64,000 nt of DNA from Cognatiluteimonas profundi. GTDB taxonomy: Bacteria > Pseudomonadota > Gammaproteobacteria > Xanthomonadales > Xanthomonadaceae. The position numbers and the translations under genes are program-made. The notes beneath the pieces are model-generated. The model saw only the letters and a program-made list of their open reading frames with translations, had not been told where the DNA came from and did not search any database. The DNA is taken from NCBI RefSeq assembly GCF_009792795.1, contig NZ_VKHQ01000005.1, positions 186,001-250,000 of the forward strand, in the 5' to 3' direction. Positions 27,715 to 39,340 of this stretch are shown piece by piece; within the stretch, counting starts at the first letter, position 1, and each line of letters starts with the position of its first letter.

Positions 27715-29442
27715 ATGGCAACCGTGGCGACCGCCAACCTGGTGGGCATCACCGGCATCGCACGGCGCCTGGTGCTGGACGGGGCGCTGGACGAGTCGGT
27801 CGCGCGCGAGGCCATGGCCGCGGCGACGCAGGAGCGCCGGCCGCTCGCCGGGTACCTGCTCGAGAAGAAGCTGATCGCGCCCGCCGACCTGGCCGCCGCC
27901 AACTCGATCGAGTTCGGCATGCCGCTCTTCGATGTCGCCGCGCTGGATCCCGCGCAATCGGCGATCAAGCTGGTCAGCGAGGACCTGGTCCGCAAGCATT
28001 CGGCGCTGCCCCTGTACAAGCGCGGCGGCAAGTTGTTCGTCGGTATTTCGGATCCCACCAACACCCGCGCGCTGGACGAACTCAAGTTCCACACCAACCT
28101 GGTGGTGGAAGCGATCCTGGTCGACGAAGACCGCATCAAGCGCACCATCGACCTGTGGCTGGAAACCGCCGACGCCCTGGCCGACGCCGTGGCCGACAGC
28201 GAAGGCATGGAAGGGCTGGAGGTCAGCGGCGGCAGCGACGACGACCTCGCCGGCGACAGCGGCGTCGACGCCAAGGGCGACGACACGCCTGTCGTGAAGT
28301 TCATCAACAAGGTGTTGATCGACGGCATCCGCAAGGGCGCGTCCGACGTGCACTTCGAGCCATACGAGACCGACTACCGGGTGCGCCTGCGCATCGATGG
28401 CCTGCTCAAGCAGGTCGCCAAGGTGCCGGTGAAGCTGGCCCCGCGCATCGCCGCGCGCCTGAAGGTCATGGCGCAGCTGGATATCGCCGAAAAGCGCGTC
28501 CCGCAGGACGGGCGCATCAAGCTCAACCTCAGCAAGACCAAGCAGATCGACTTCCGCATGAGCACCTTGCCGACCTTGTTCGGCGAGAAGATCGTGCTGC
28601 GCATCCTGGATGCGGGCGCGGCGAAGCTCGGCATCGACAAGCTCGGCTACGAGGAAGACCAGAAGAAACTGTTCCTGGACGCCGTCGAGAAACCCTACGG
28701 CATGGTGCTGGTCACCGGGCCAACCGGCTCGGGCAAGACCGTGTCGCTGTACACGGCGCTGAACATCCTCAACGACGAAAGCCGCAACATCTCCACCGTC
28801 GAGGATCCGGTCGAAATCCGCGTGCCCGGCATCAACCAGGTGCAGATGAACGTCAAGCGCGGCATGACCTTCGCCGCGGCCCTGCGCAGCTTCCTGCGAC
28901 AGGATCCGGACGTGATCATGGTCGGCGAGATCCGCGACCTGGAGACCGCCGAGATCGCCATCAAGGCGGCGCAGACCGGCCACATGGTGCTGTCGACGCT
29001 GCATACCAACGACGCGCCGCAGACCATCTCGCGCCTGATGAACATGGGCGTGGCGCCATTCAACATCACCTCGTCGGTGACCCTGGTCATCGCCCAGCGC
29101 CTGGCGCGCCGCCTGCACGACTGCAAGCGCCAGCAGGTGCTGCCGGAGCATGCGCTGCTGGCCGAAGGCTTCACGGCCGATGAGGTCCATGCCGGCCTGA
29201 CGATCTACGAAGCTGTCGGCTGCGCTGATTGCACCGAGGGCTACAAGGGGCGCACCGGTCTCTACCAGGTGCTGCCCATGAGCGAAGAGATCCAGAAGAT
29301 CGTGCTGGCCGGCGGCAACGTGCAGCAGATCGGCGAGGCCGCCCAGCGCGCCGGTGTCCGCGACCTGCGCCAGTCGGCTTTGCTGAAGGTCAAGAACGGG
29401 CTGACCAGCCTGGCCGAAATCAACCGCGTCACCAAGGATTAA
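27715..29442 (+). CDS. pilB: Type IV pilus extension ATPase PilB
   Basis: Hexameric AAA+-like ATPase that powers pilus extension at the cytoplasmic face. N-terminal T2SSE/MshEN-type domain (LVLDGALDESVAREAM...), then the ATPase with Walker A GPTGSGKT (335-342), Asp box, Walker B VIMVGEIRDLETAEIA, His box, and C-terminal cysteines (HDCKR, GCADC) as in zinc-binding PilB. 575 residues, as expected. ATG 27715 is chosen over 27709 because AGAGG (27704-27708) is 6 bases away. First gene of pilBCD-coaE. Confidence 0.96.
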   Translation: MATVATANLVGITGIARRLVLDGALDESVAREAMAAATQERRPLAGYLLEKKLIAPADLAAANSIEFGMPLFDVAALDPAQSAIKLVSEDLVRKHSALPLYKRGGKLFVGISDPTNTRALDELKFHTNLVVEAILVDEDRIKRTIDLWLETADALADAVADSEGMEGLEVSGGSDDDLAGDSGVDAKGDDTPVVKFINKVLIDGIRKGASDVHFEPYETDYRVRLRIDGLLKQVAKVPVKLAPRIAARLKVMAQLDIAEKRVPQDGRIKLNLSKTKQIDFRMSTLPTLFGEKIVLRILDAGAAKLGIDKLGYEEDQKKLFLDAVEKPYGMVLVTGPTGSGKTVSLYTALNILNDESRNISTVEDPVEIRVPGINQVQMNVKRGMTFAAALRSFLRQDPDVIMVGEIRDLETAEIAIKAAQTGHMVLSTLHTNDAPQTISRLMNMGVAPFNITSSVTLVIAQRLARRLHDCKRQQVLPEHALLAEGFTADEVHAGLTIYEAVGCADCTEGYKGRTGLYQVLPMSEEIQKIVLAGGNVQQIGEAAQRAGVRDLRQSALLKVKNGLTSLAEINRVTKD

Positions 29443-29445
29443 CCC

Positions 29446-30696
29446 ATGGCCGTCACCCGAACCGCAGCCAAGCAGACCGCGCGTCGTGCCGATGCACTGG
29501 AGATCTTCGTCTGGGAGGGCAAGGACAAGCGCGGCATCAAGATGAAGGGCGAGCAGCCCGCGAAGAACGCCGCGCTGGTCAAGGCCGAGTTGCGGCGGCA
29601 AGGCATCACGGTCACCGGCATCAAGCCCAAGCCCAAGGCGCTGTTCGGCGGCGCCGGCAAGAAGGTCAGTCCCAAGGATATCGCCATCTTCAGCCGCCAG
29701 CTGGCGACGATGATGAAGTCGGGCGTGCCGATCGTCAGTTCACTGGAGATCATCGCCGGCGGGCAGAAGAATCCCAAGGCGAAGGAACTGATCAATGCGC
29801 TGCGCTCGGACATCGAAAGCGGCTCGTCGATGTATGAGTCGCTCGGAAAGCATCCGGTCCAGTTCGACATGCTGTACCGCAACCTGATCAAGGCCGGTGA
29901 GTCGGCCGGTGTCCTGGAGACGGTGCTGGACACCATCGCCAGCTACAAGGAAAACATCGAAAGCCTGAAGGGCAAGATCAAGAAGGCGTTGTTCTACCCC
30001 GCCACGGTGATCGCGGTCGCCGTCCTGGTCAGCGCCATCCTGCTCGTCTTCGTGGTGCCGCAGTTCCAGCAGGTGTTCGCCAGTTTCGGCGCGGACCTGC
30101 CGGCATTCACCAAGATGATCATTGCGGCCAGCGACTTCATGATCGGCTACTGGTGGCTGGTGCTGGGCGTCGTCGTCGGAACGATATTCGGGCTCATCGC
30201 GCTCAAGAAACGCTCGCAGGGTTTTGCCGACTTCCTCGACCGGATGATGCTGAAGATCCCGGTGGTGGGTCAGATCCTGCACAACTCGGCGATCGCACGG
30301 TTCGCGCGGACGCTGGCGGTGACCTTCAAGGCCGGTGTTCCGCTGGTCGAGGCGCTGGACATCGTGGCAGGCGCCACCGGCAGCGTTGTCTACGAGAAGG
30401 CCGTCAAGCGCATCCGCGACGATGTCTCGGTTGGCTACCCGATGAACATGGCGATGAAACAGGTCAACCTGTTCCCGCACATGGTGGTGCAGATGGTCGC
30501 CATCGGCGAGGAAGCCGGTGCGTTGGATGCCATGCTGTTCAAGGTCGCTGAATTCTATGAAAGCGAGGTCAACAACGCGGTCGATGCGCTGTCGAGCCTG
30601 CTCGAGCCGATGATCATGATCATCATCGGCCTCGTCGTGGGCAGCATGGTGATCGGCATGTACCTGCCCATCTTCAAGCTGGCCGCAGCGATCTGA
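29446..30696 (+). CDS. pilC: Type IV pilus inner membrane platform protein PilC
   Basis: Polytopic platform protein that couples PilB rotation to pilin insertion. 416 residues with two T2SSF repeats (IFSRQLATMMKSGVPIVSSLEI, and ARFARTLAVTFKAGVPLVEALD) and three hydrophobic segments, the last at the C-terminus (PMIMIIIGLVVGSMVIGMYLP). Starts 3 bp after pilB, so translation is effectively coupled. Confidence 0.97.
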   Translation: MAVTRTAAKQTARRADALEIFVWEGKDKRGIKMKGEQPAKNAALVKAELRRQGITVTGIKPKPKALFGGAGKKVSPKDIAIFSRQLATMMKSGVPIVSSLEIIAGGQKNPKAKELINALRSDIESGSSMYESLGKHPVQFDMLYRNLIKAGESAGVLETVLDTIASYKENIESLKGKIKKALFYPATVIAVAVLVSAILLVFVVPQFQQVFASFGADLPAFTKMIIAASDFMIGYWWLVLGVVVGTIFGLIALKKRSQGFADFLDRMMLKIPVVGQILHNSAIARFARTLAVTFKAGVPLVEALDIVAGATGSVVYEKAVKRIRDDVSVGYPMNMAMKQVNLFPHMVVQMVAIGEEAGALDAMLFKVAEFYESEVNNAVDALSSLLEPMIMIIIGLVVGSMVIGMYLPIFKLAAAI

Positions 30697-30716
30697 CGAC
30701 GCCGCGACCGCATTCG

Positions 30717-30775
30717 CCGACAATGGTGTGCAACGCGCCGCCGCGCACACTGGTGCAGCGCATGCGGACTGTCGG
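30717..30775. other. Nested inverted repeat between pilC and pilD
   Basis: Outer arms CCGACA / TGTCGG (30717-30722, 30770-30775) enclose inner arms GTGTGC / GCACAC (30726-30731, 30745-30750). It ends shortly before pilD; no T tract, so an mRNA hairpin rather than a terminator, if it has a function. Confidence 0.4.
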
Positions 30776-30794
30776 CCTGTGACCAGGGACTTGC

Positions 30795-31658
30795 ATGTCT
30801 TTTCTTGACCAGAACACCGGCCTGGGCTATCCGCTTGCGGCCGGCATGGGATTGCTGCTGGGCAGCTTCCTCAACGTCGTGATCCTGCGCCTGCCCAAGC
30901 GGTTGGAATGGGAATGGAAGCGCGACAGCCGCGAGGTGCTCGGCGAGCCGGAGCTGTACGATCCGCCGCCGCCGGGCATCGTCGTCGAGCGCTCGCATTG
31001 CCCGACCTGCAAGCACCAGCTGACATGGTGGGAAAACATCCCCCTGCTCAGCTGGCTGGCGCTGCGCGGACGCTGCCGCTACTGCAGGACGCCGATCTCG
31101 ATCCAGTACCCGCTCGTCGAGTTGTTGACGATGGTGCTGGTGGTGGCCAGCGTCTGGCGATTCGGTTTCGGCTGGCAGGGCTTCGGCGCGATCCTGCTTT
31201 CGTGTTTCCTGGTCGCGATGTCGGGCATCGACCTGCGCACGCAGCTGTTGCCGGACCAGTTGACCCTGCCCTTGCTGTGGCTTGGCCTGGTGGCAAGCAT
31301 CGACGGGCTGTACATGCCCAGCAAACCGGCCGTGGTCGGCGCCGCCGTCGGCTACCTGTCGCTGTGGTCGGTGTGGTGGCTGTTCAAGCAGCTGACCGGC
31401 AAGGAGGGAATGGGCCACGGCGACTTCAAGCTGCTCGCCGCGCTCGGGGCATGGGTGGGACTGCGCGGCATCATTCCGACGATCCTGTTGTCGTCCCTGG
31501 TCGGGGCGATCATTGGTTCGATCTGGCTGGCGATGAAGGGCCGCGACAGCGCCACCCCAATTCCCTTCGGCCCGTATCTCGCCGCTGCCGGCTGGATCGT
31601 CTTCTTCTGGGGCGGCGATCTCGTCGACGCCTACCTGCGCGTGTCCGGACTGCGCTGA
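30795..31658 (+). CDS. pilD: Prepilin peptidase / N-methyltransferase PilD
   Basis: Bifunctional inner-membrane aspartic protease that cleaves prepilin leaders after Gly and N-methylates the new Phe1. 287 residues. The cytoplasmic zinc loop has the full tetracysteine set Cys69-x2-Cys72 and Cys94-x2-Cys97; the catalytic aspartates are Asp146 (SGIDLRTQLLPDQ) and Asp210 (GHGDFKLL). About eight membrane segments. Its substrates include PilA at 14808 and probably minor pilins and type II pseudopilins elsewhere. Confidence 0.97.
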   Translation: MSFLDQNTGLGYPLAAGMGLLLGSFLNVVILRLPKRLEWEWKRDSREVLGEPELYDPPPPGIVVERSHCPTCKHQLTWWENIPLLSWLALRGRCRYCRTPISIQYPLVELLTMVLVVASVWRFGFGWQGFGAILLSCFLVAMSGIDLRTQLLPDQLTLPLLWLGLVASIDGLYMPSKPAVVGAAVGYLSLWSVWWLFKQLTGKEGMGHGDFKLLAALGAWVGLRGIIPTILLSSLVGAIIGSIWLAMKGRDSATPIPFGPYLAAAGWIVFFWGGDLVDAYLRVSGLR

Positions 31659-31763
31659 GGCGCCGCGATCGCAGCCGTTCGCGGAAATGACCACAGCGCC
31701 GCCGCGCGCGGAGGACAAGCGCGCGGCGATGCCGGTGGCTCGTCGACTTGCCATAATCCATCA

Positions 31764-32387
31764 ATGAGCGATTACATCATCGGCCTGACCGGCGGAGTGG
31801 CCTCAGGCAAGAGCGTCGTCGCACAGGCCTTCCGCGACCTGGGCGTGGCGGTTGTCGATGCCGACATCGCAGCGCGCGAAGCAGTGGCTCCCGGAACCGA
31901 TGGCCTTGCTGAGGTGGTGAGCGCATTCGGCGTGGAAGTGCTGGATGCCCATGGCGCGCTGGACCGCGTCGCGATGCGCCAGCGGGTCTTCACCGACACC
32001 GACGCGCGACGCCGGCTGGAAGCCATCGTGCATCCACGCGTGCGCGCGGCACTGCAGGCGGCCAGTGCGGCGGCACCGGGGTCCTATGTCGTCGTTGCAA
32101 TCCCCCTGCTTGCCGAAGGCGGCGGTCGCGACGGCTATCCATGGCTGGACCGGATCCTGGTCGTCGACACGCCGGTCGCGACGCAACTGGCGCGGCTGCT
32201 GCAGCGCGACGGCATCGACGTGGCGCTGGCCGAACGCATGGTCGCCGCGCAAGCCAGCCGTCGCGATCGGCTGGCGATCGCCGACGACATCCTCGTCAAC
32301 GACGGGGAGATCGCCGCATTGGACGGGCCGATCCGCGCGCTCGACAACCAATATCGCCTGCTCGCTTCCGCGATCGGCTCCTTGTAA
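31764..32387 (+). CDS. coaE: Dephospho-CoA kinase
   Basis: Final step of coenzyme A synthesis, phosphorylating the 3' hydroxyl of the ribose. P-loop kinase of 207 residues starting MSDYIIGLTGGVASGKS (Walker A 10-17), with VVDADIAAREAV and the lid-like region VAIPLLAEGG. The pilD-coaE neighbourhood is conserved in gammaproteobacteria. Its stop codon lies inside the palindromic repeat that separates it from the Nudix gene. Confidence 0.96.
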   Translation: MSDYIIGLTGGVASGKSVVAQAFRDLGVAVVDADIAAREAVAPGTDGLAEVVSAFGVEVLDAHGALDRVAMRQRVFTDTDARRRLEAIVHPRVRAALQAASAAAPGSYVVVAIPLLAEGGGRDGYPWLDRILVVDTPVATQLARLLQRDGIDVALAERMVAAQASRRDRLAIADDILVNDGEIAALDGPIRALDNQYRLLASAIGSL

Positions 32388-32434
32388 GAGCGGCTCGTCC
32401 TTGGCACGCGGTCGCGGCTGAACCCGCTCCTACA
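32383..32434. repeat. REP-like palindrome spanning the coaE/Nudix convergent spacer
   Basis: Ends TGTAAGAGCGG and CCGCTCCTACA are inverted copies with one mismatch. The element covers the TAA of coaE (32385-32387), the 42-bp spacer, and the TAG of the convergent Nudix gene (32430-32432). The sequence GTCGCGGCTGAACCCGCTCC is of a type often seen in xanthomonad and pseudomonad REPs. Could act as a two-way transcript end. Confidence 0.8.
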
Positions 32435-33392
32435 GCGATTGCGTCCACAGCGCACGGATCGCGGCGATGCCCTGCCCGCCATGCGTCCGTGCGATGGCGA
32501 TGTCGTCGGATGTCATGCCGCCGATGGCGTAGATCGGCAGCGAGACGGATTCCCGCAGCGCGGAAAAAGCGTTCCAGCCCATGCCGGGAACACCCGGATG
32601 GGTGGTGGTCGCGGCGACCGGTCCGAGCACCACGAAATCGCAGCGCAGTCGTTCCGCGCGCGACAGGCCTTCGACGTCATGGCATGACGCGGCCACGGGA
32701 AGCCCTTCGGGCAGCGGTCGCTGACTCAGCTCGCGCAACTGCGCGTCGCGCAGGTGCACGCCAGCACCCAGTTCCAGCGCAAGTTCGATATCGGCATTGA
32801 GCAGGACGTCGACACCGGCAATGCGGCAGCGCCCCACCGCGATGCGCGCCAATGCGCGGAACGACTCACGGTCATGCGCCGGCGCCGGCCGCAGCTGGAT
32901 GCGGCGGATGCCGCTGTCCAGCGCGACCTGCAGCGTGGACAGCCAGGACGCGGTATCCCGCCCAGGGTCCGGCGTCACCAGGTAACGGTCCGGCTGCACC
33001 AGCGCGGCGACGACCGGGCGGTCCGCCGGCGGCATCGCGTAGCTGGCGAGCATGTGCGGCGGCGCCCAGGCCAGGGCCTGTCCCTCGTGGCCGCGCGGTG
33101 TCCCGTGCCACGAGGCGATGCGGCGCACGTCCAGGCGCAATCGCTTGTGCGGGTACTGCTGCGGAACGCTGATCAGCGGCGCGCCGACTTCGACGTCGAT
33201 GCCGAGTTCTTCGTGCAGCTCACGGGCCAACGCTGCTTCGGATGTTTCTCCGGGCTCGCGCTTGCCGCCGGGAAATTCCCACAAGCCGGCCAGGTCGCGG
33301 CCCTTGGTGCGACGCGCGAGGAGGATGCGGCCGCGCGCGTCCTGCAGGACGCCGGCGACGACGTCGACGGGTTTGGCATCCGTTGCAGTCAC
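32430..33392 (-). CDS. Nudix hydrolase (MutT-like) fused to a ThiE/TenI-like domain
   Basis: 320 residues. The N-terminal Nudix domain (~1-130) has a complete Nudix box GGKREPGETSEAALARELHE continuing EELG (42-64), as in MutT, which removes 8-oxo-dGTP from the nucleotide pool. The C-terminal domain (~150-320) is a TIM barrel of the thiamine-phosphate-synthase/TenI group, ending with YAIGGMTSDDIAIA. This fusion is widespread in gammaproteobacteria next to secA; the role of the second domain is unclear. GTG start at 33392. Confidence 0.9.
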   Translation of the reverse strand: MTATDAKPVDVVAGVLQDARGRILLARRTKGRDLAGLWEFPGGKREPGETSEAALARELHEELGIDVEVGAPLISVPQQYPHKRLRLDVRRIASWHGTPRGHEGQALAWAPPHMLASYAMPPADRPVVAALVQPDRYLVTPDPGRDTASWLSTLQVALDSGIRRIQLRPAPAHDRESFRALARIAVGRCRIAGVDVLLNADIELALELGAGVHLRDAQLRELSQRPLPEGLPVAASCHDVEGLSRAERLRCDFVVLGPVAATTTHPGVPGMGWNAFSALRESVSLPIYAIGGMTSDDIAIARTHGGQGIAAIRALWTQSL

Positions 33393-33600
33393 GTCAGCGC
33401 ACGCCGTCCCTTCTCCCGTTTACGGGGTGAAGAGGAGCGCTCGCGAGCCACCGGCTCGCGCGACGATGAACGCCTGGGCGCTGGCGCGAAGGCCGGGGCG
33501 CGGAGCGGGGTGCCGAAGGCGAACGAGGGCGCTCTTACCTGCCGCTGGCCTCACCCCAACTCTCTCCCGCAAGCGGGAGAGGGGATAACAGCGCAAAGAG
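33393..33600. repeat. Spacer with decayed repeat copies between Nudix gene and secA
   Basis: 208 bp without a gene. At 33549-33590 the right half of the 131-bp repeat occurs in inverted orientation (CTCACCCCAAC then TCTCCCGCAAGCGGGAGA). Just before it is GAGGGCGCTCTT (33528-33539), and at 33409-33424 a weak hairpin TTCTCCCGTTTACGGGG. It probably forms the 3' region of secA mRNA; there is no classic T-tailed terminator. Confidence 0.65.
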
Positions 33601-36339
<2,739 letters not shown>

Positions 36340-36417
36340 TGAGGGTCCGGAGCTGGGTAATGGGATTGCCGGAGCGGTTTGCCAGGATCGGAATGGCGAA
36401 GCCGGGCTCCAGCAATG

Positions 36418-36442
36418 AAAAAGGGCGCTGGGCGCCCTTTTT
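36418..36442. terminator. Bidirectional terminator upstream of secA
   Basis: Perfect 11-bp inverted repeat AAAAAGGGCGC / GCGCCCTTTTT with a 3-nt loop, giving T5 tails on both strands. On the minus strand it ends transcripts from the M23 peptidase gene about 80 bp before the secA start, implying that secA has its own promoter between 36340 and 36417. Confidence 0.85.
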
Positions 36443-36460
36443 GTTGGCAACACGCATTGT

Positions 36461-36512
36461 AGCGTGGGGGTGAGCCCCCGCGCTCACAAGGCACCGCCTT
36501 GTGCGGGGGCGA
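36461..36512. repeat. Palindromic REP-like element
   Basis: Two adjacent palindromes in the spacer between the M23 gene and secA: AGCGTGGGGGTGAGCCCCCG (with CGCT) and CACAAGGCACCGCCTTGTG. The rest of the 36443-36599 spacer contains no gene. Confidence 0.6.
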
Positions 36513-36599
36513 ACGCCCGTAGCGGCTGCGCCGCGCAGGGCCGGATCACCAGTCGTGAATCAACGCGCCTCGCCTCCCCGCCGTGCGGGAGCGACACCC

Positions 36600-37538
36600 T
36601 CAGCCGCGCGTCACCGCCGCCCGCCCCAGGAACTTCGACGGATTCACCACCCGTCCGTCGGCCCAGACCTCGAAATGCACGTGCGCGCCGGTGGAGCGCC
36701 CGGTCGAGCCGGCCCTGGCAACCTGCTGGCCGCTGCGGACCAGGTCGCCGACCTGGACCAGCAGGCGGGAATTGTGCGCATACCGGGTGACATAGCCGTT
36801 GCCGTGGTCGATCTCGACCACGTTGCCGTAGCCCGAGCGCGTGCCGGCATAACTGACCACGCCGTCGGCGACCGCAAGTACCGGGTCACCCATCGCGGCG
36901 TGGAAGTCGATGCCCTTGTGGAAGGCCGCGCCGCCGCCGAACGGATCGGCGCGCCCGCCGAATCCGGACGTGATGTAGCTGTTGGCGATCGGGGTGCGCG
37001 AGGGCGTGGCCTCGGCGTCGAGCTTGCGGTTGAACAGCAGCGACTCGAGCACCGAGAGCTGCTCGCCCGAGGCCTTGAACTGTGACTCCAGGCGATCCAG
37101 GCCGCTGCGCAGCTGCGCCGGCGGCATGTCGTGGACCGGCCCGGCGCCGCCGATGCCGACGGGCTGGTCGAAGTCGAATTCGCCATCGGCCAGCTGGCCG
37201 GTGCGGGTCAGGCGCTCACCGAGGGCATTGAGGCGGTTGGCCTCGGCCTGCAATTCGCCCAGGCGCGCGGCCAGTGCGTTGACTTCGCGCTGGGCCTGGT
37301 CGCGGGTCGCATCGAGCTGCGCCTGCTGGGTTGCCGCCTGGGTCCGCAGGTGCGCCATCCCGGCATAACCGGCACCGGCGCAGAGCATTGCACCCAGCGC
37401 CATGCCGACGCCCAGGATCATTGCTGCGGTTTTGGTCGGCCGCTGGGTCGCCGATGCCGCCGCCTGCCGCGCCAGATGGCTGACGCGTGCGCGCGCGTGA
37501 CTGAGCAGGCGGTGGAAGGGATTGTCGCGGAAGCTCAT
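36600..37538 (-). CDS. M23 family (LytM-type) peptidoglycan metallopeptidase
   Basis: About 312 residues. N-terminal membrane anchor (AMILGVGMALGAMLCAGAGY), coiled-coil region (THQ-rich helix with LGELQAEANRLNALGERL), then a C-terminal LytM domain with the zinc ligands of FHKGIDF (His, Asp) and GAHVHFEVW (His-x-His). Cuts peptide crosslinks or regulates amidases in the periplasm. Start 37538 (MSFRDNPFHRLL) or 37553 (MTAYSMSF), the latter overlapping the divergent dciA leader. The M23 gene beside secA and dciA is conserved in the xanthomonad order. Confidence 0.88.
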   Translation of the reverse strand: MSFRDNPFHRLLSHARARVSHLARQAAASATQRPTKTAAMILGVGMALGAMLCAGAGYAGMAHLRTQAATQQAQLDATRDQAQREVNALAARLGELQAEANRLNALGERLTRTGQLADGEFDFDQPVGIGGAGPVHDMPPAQLRSGLDRLESQFKASGEQLSVLESLLFNRKLDAEATPSRTPIANSYITSGFGGRADPFGGGAAFHKGIDFHAAMGDPVLAVADGVVSYAGTRSGYGNVVEIDHGNGYVTRYAHNSRLLVQVGDLVRSGQQVARAGSTGRSTGAHVHFEVWADGRVVNPSKFLGRAAVTRG

Positions 37539-37572
37539 GCTGTAGGCAGTCATGCGATGGAAAGGTCCTGCA

Positions 37573-38043
37573 ATGTCTGGTTTGCGTTCATCCGGTCCGC
37601 CGCGCCCGAAGGCTCCGAAGGGACCACGTGTTGCGCTGGACGCGCTGATGGAGGGCACTGCCGCCGATCCGGTCCGTCGTGCCCTGTGGCTCGACGCGCT
37701 GGAACAGCGACTGCGATCGCACTTGCCTCCTTCACTGGCCGCGCACGCGCGGCTGGCTAACGTGAATGGAGCGGAGCTGGTGTTCGTCGTGGACTCACCG
37801 GTATGGCGTGCCCGCTTGCGGCTTGCCGCGCCGGAGCTGCTCGAAGCCGCTCGTCGCGTCGGTCTGGCGGTCACCGATGTGGCTGTCAGGACGACGACCC
37901 GGCCGCCGGAAACGCCGGCACCCGCGCCGCGACCACCCAAACCGATGTCGGCCGCCTCGCGCGATGCCCTGCAGGCTGCATTGGCGTCGCTGGCCATCGA
38001 ACCTGCGGCGGGGGCACGCAAGCCAAAGGGCGAAGCTCCCTGA
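37573..38043 (+). CDS. dciA: DciA family replicative helicase loader (DUF721)
   Basis: 156 residues of the DUF721/DciA family, which loads the replicative helicase DnaB in the many bacteria lacking DnaC. The compact KH-like core is visible: LWLDALEQRLRSHLPPSLAA, LVFVVDSPVWRARLRLAAPE, LLEAARRVG; the tail is Pro/Ala-rich and probably disordered. Start ATG 37573 has GGAAAGG (37559-37565) at a good distance. In Pseudomonas the same gene lies between secA and lpxC, supporting the call. Divergent from the M23 gene, convergent with lpxC. Confidence 0.88.
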   Translation: MSGLRSSGPPRPKAPKGPRVALDALMEGTAADPVRRALWLDALEQRLRSHLPPSLAAHARLANVNGAELVFVVDSPVWRARLRLAAPELLEAARRVGLAVTDVAVRTTTRPPETPAPAPRPPKPMSAASRDALQAALASLAIEPAAGARKPKGEAP

Positions 38044-38200
38044 TCGAGCAGCCTGGCCACGGCCGGGCTCCCCGAGGGGAGAGGCATCCTAACGACGCCT
38101 TCCGGGCCAAGGGTTAAGGGTCCGCTAGGCAGACCGAAAGAATTCGTTAAATCCGCGTGAAGGATTCACCAACGTTTCACTCGGGAAACGCTGCCTGCTT

Positions 38201-39109
38201 TCAGGCCAGGTAAGGGGCGCCATAGCCGATTGGCGGACGCTCGTCCTCGGGAAAGGTCACTTCTTCCCAGGCAGTCTGGTCGGCGAGCAGGGCGCGGACC
38301 AGTCTGTTGTTGAGCGCATGGCCGGACTTGTGGCCCTCGAAAGCCCCCAGGATCGGGTGGCCGGCCAGGTACAGGTCGCCGACGGCGTCAAGCAGCTTGT
38401 GGCGCACGAATTCATCGCCGTAGCGCAGGCCGTCGTCATTGAGCACGCGGAACTCGTCGAGCACGATGGCATTGTCCATCGAGCCGCCCAGGCCGAGATT
38501 GCGCTCGCGCATGAACTCCAGGTCGCGCATGAATCCGAACGTGCGGGCGCGGCTGAGCTCGCGGATGTATGCGGCCGTCGAGAACTCCACCTCGGCGCGC
38601 GACAGCGTGGACGGGATCATCGGATGGTCGAACTGGATGGTGAAGCCCAGCTTGAAGCCGTTGTAGGGCTCGAAGCGCGCGATCTTGTCGCCGTCGCGGA
38701 CTTCAAGCGCGCGCTTGATGCGGATGAATCGCTTGGGCGCCGCCTGCTCGACGATGCCCGCCGACTGCAGCAGGAACACGAACGGACCCGCAGAGCCATC
38801 CATGATCGGCACTTCGGGCGCAGACAGTTCGACGTAGGCGTTGTCGATGCCCAGGCCCGCACACGCGGACATCAGGTGCTCGACCGTCATGACCTTGCCG
38901 CCGTCGCGCGAGAGCCCGGTGCACAGCATGGTCTCGGTCACCAGTTCGGCACTGGCGGGAATCTCGACGACCGGATCCAGGTCCACGCGGCGGAATACGA
39001 TCCCGGTATCGATGGCGGCCGGACGCAGGGTGAGAAACACCTTCTCGCCGCTGTGCAGGCCGACGCCGGTCGCACGGATCACATTCTTGAGGGTGCGTTG
39101 CCTGGGCAT
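38201..39109 (-). CDS. lpxC: UDP-3-O-acyl-N-acetylglucosamine deacetylase
   Basis: Committed step of lipid A synthesis, a zinc amidase. 302 residues starting [21 protein letters not shown]. Zinc and catalytic residues visible: His78 (MTVEHLMSA), and the C-terminal [14 protein letters not shown] with its His/Asp pair, then [10 protein letters not shown]. Upstream frame extension to 39301 is not coding. The 157-bp convergent spacer to dciA (38044-38200) shows no gene and no clear terminator. Confidence 0.97.
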   Translation of the reverse strand: MPRQRTLKNVIRATGVGLHSGEKVFLTLRPAAIDTGIVFRRVDLDPVVEIPASAELVTETMLCTGLSRDGGKVMTVEHLMSACAGLGIDNAYVELSAPEVPIMDGSAGPFVFLLQSAGIVEQAAPKRFIRIKRALEVRDGDKIARFEPYNGFKLGFTIQFDHPMIPSTLSRAEVEFSTAAYIRELSRARTFGFMRDLEFMRERNLGLGGSMDNAIVLDEFRVLNDDGLRYGDEFVRHKLLDAVGDLYLAGHPILGAFEGHKSGHALNNRLVRALLADQTAWEEVTFPEDERPPIGYGAPYLA

Positions 39110-39250
39110 TCGGTGTCGTCGGATGCGTCGGGTCTCCGGCAATGGACGCCTGCCGTTGACTCCGTAGCGGTCATGAAGACCGGTGAGATTAACACGTGAC
39201 CGGCTGAACCTGAACGGAAGTGACACCCCGTTCCACGGCTGGAACAACGA

Positions 39251-39288
39251 TAAAACGGCCGACTGGCTGCCAAGGCAGCCAGCCGACC
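39251..39288 (-). terminator. Terminator of ftsZ / dcw operon
   Basis: On the minus strand, 15-bp near-perfect arms (39274-39288 and 39257-39271: GGTCGGCTGGCTGCC / GGCAGCCAGTCGGCC) followed by GTTTTA. It lies 53 bp after the ftsZ stop and before lpxC, so lpxC is transcribed separately. Confidence 0.82.
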
Positions 39289-39340
39289 CAAATCCCGCCA
39301 TGCCGGCGCAGGCCGGCGGGTGAGGACGTGCCTGGCCGGG

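Noticed and set aside
36340-36417. secM-type translational regulator ahead of secA
   Set aside because: No signal-peptide-bearing small frame with an arrest motif; only a terminator and a short leader are visible.
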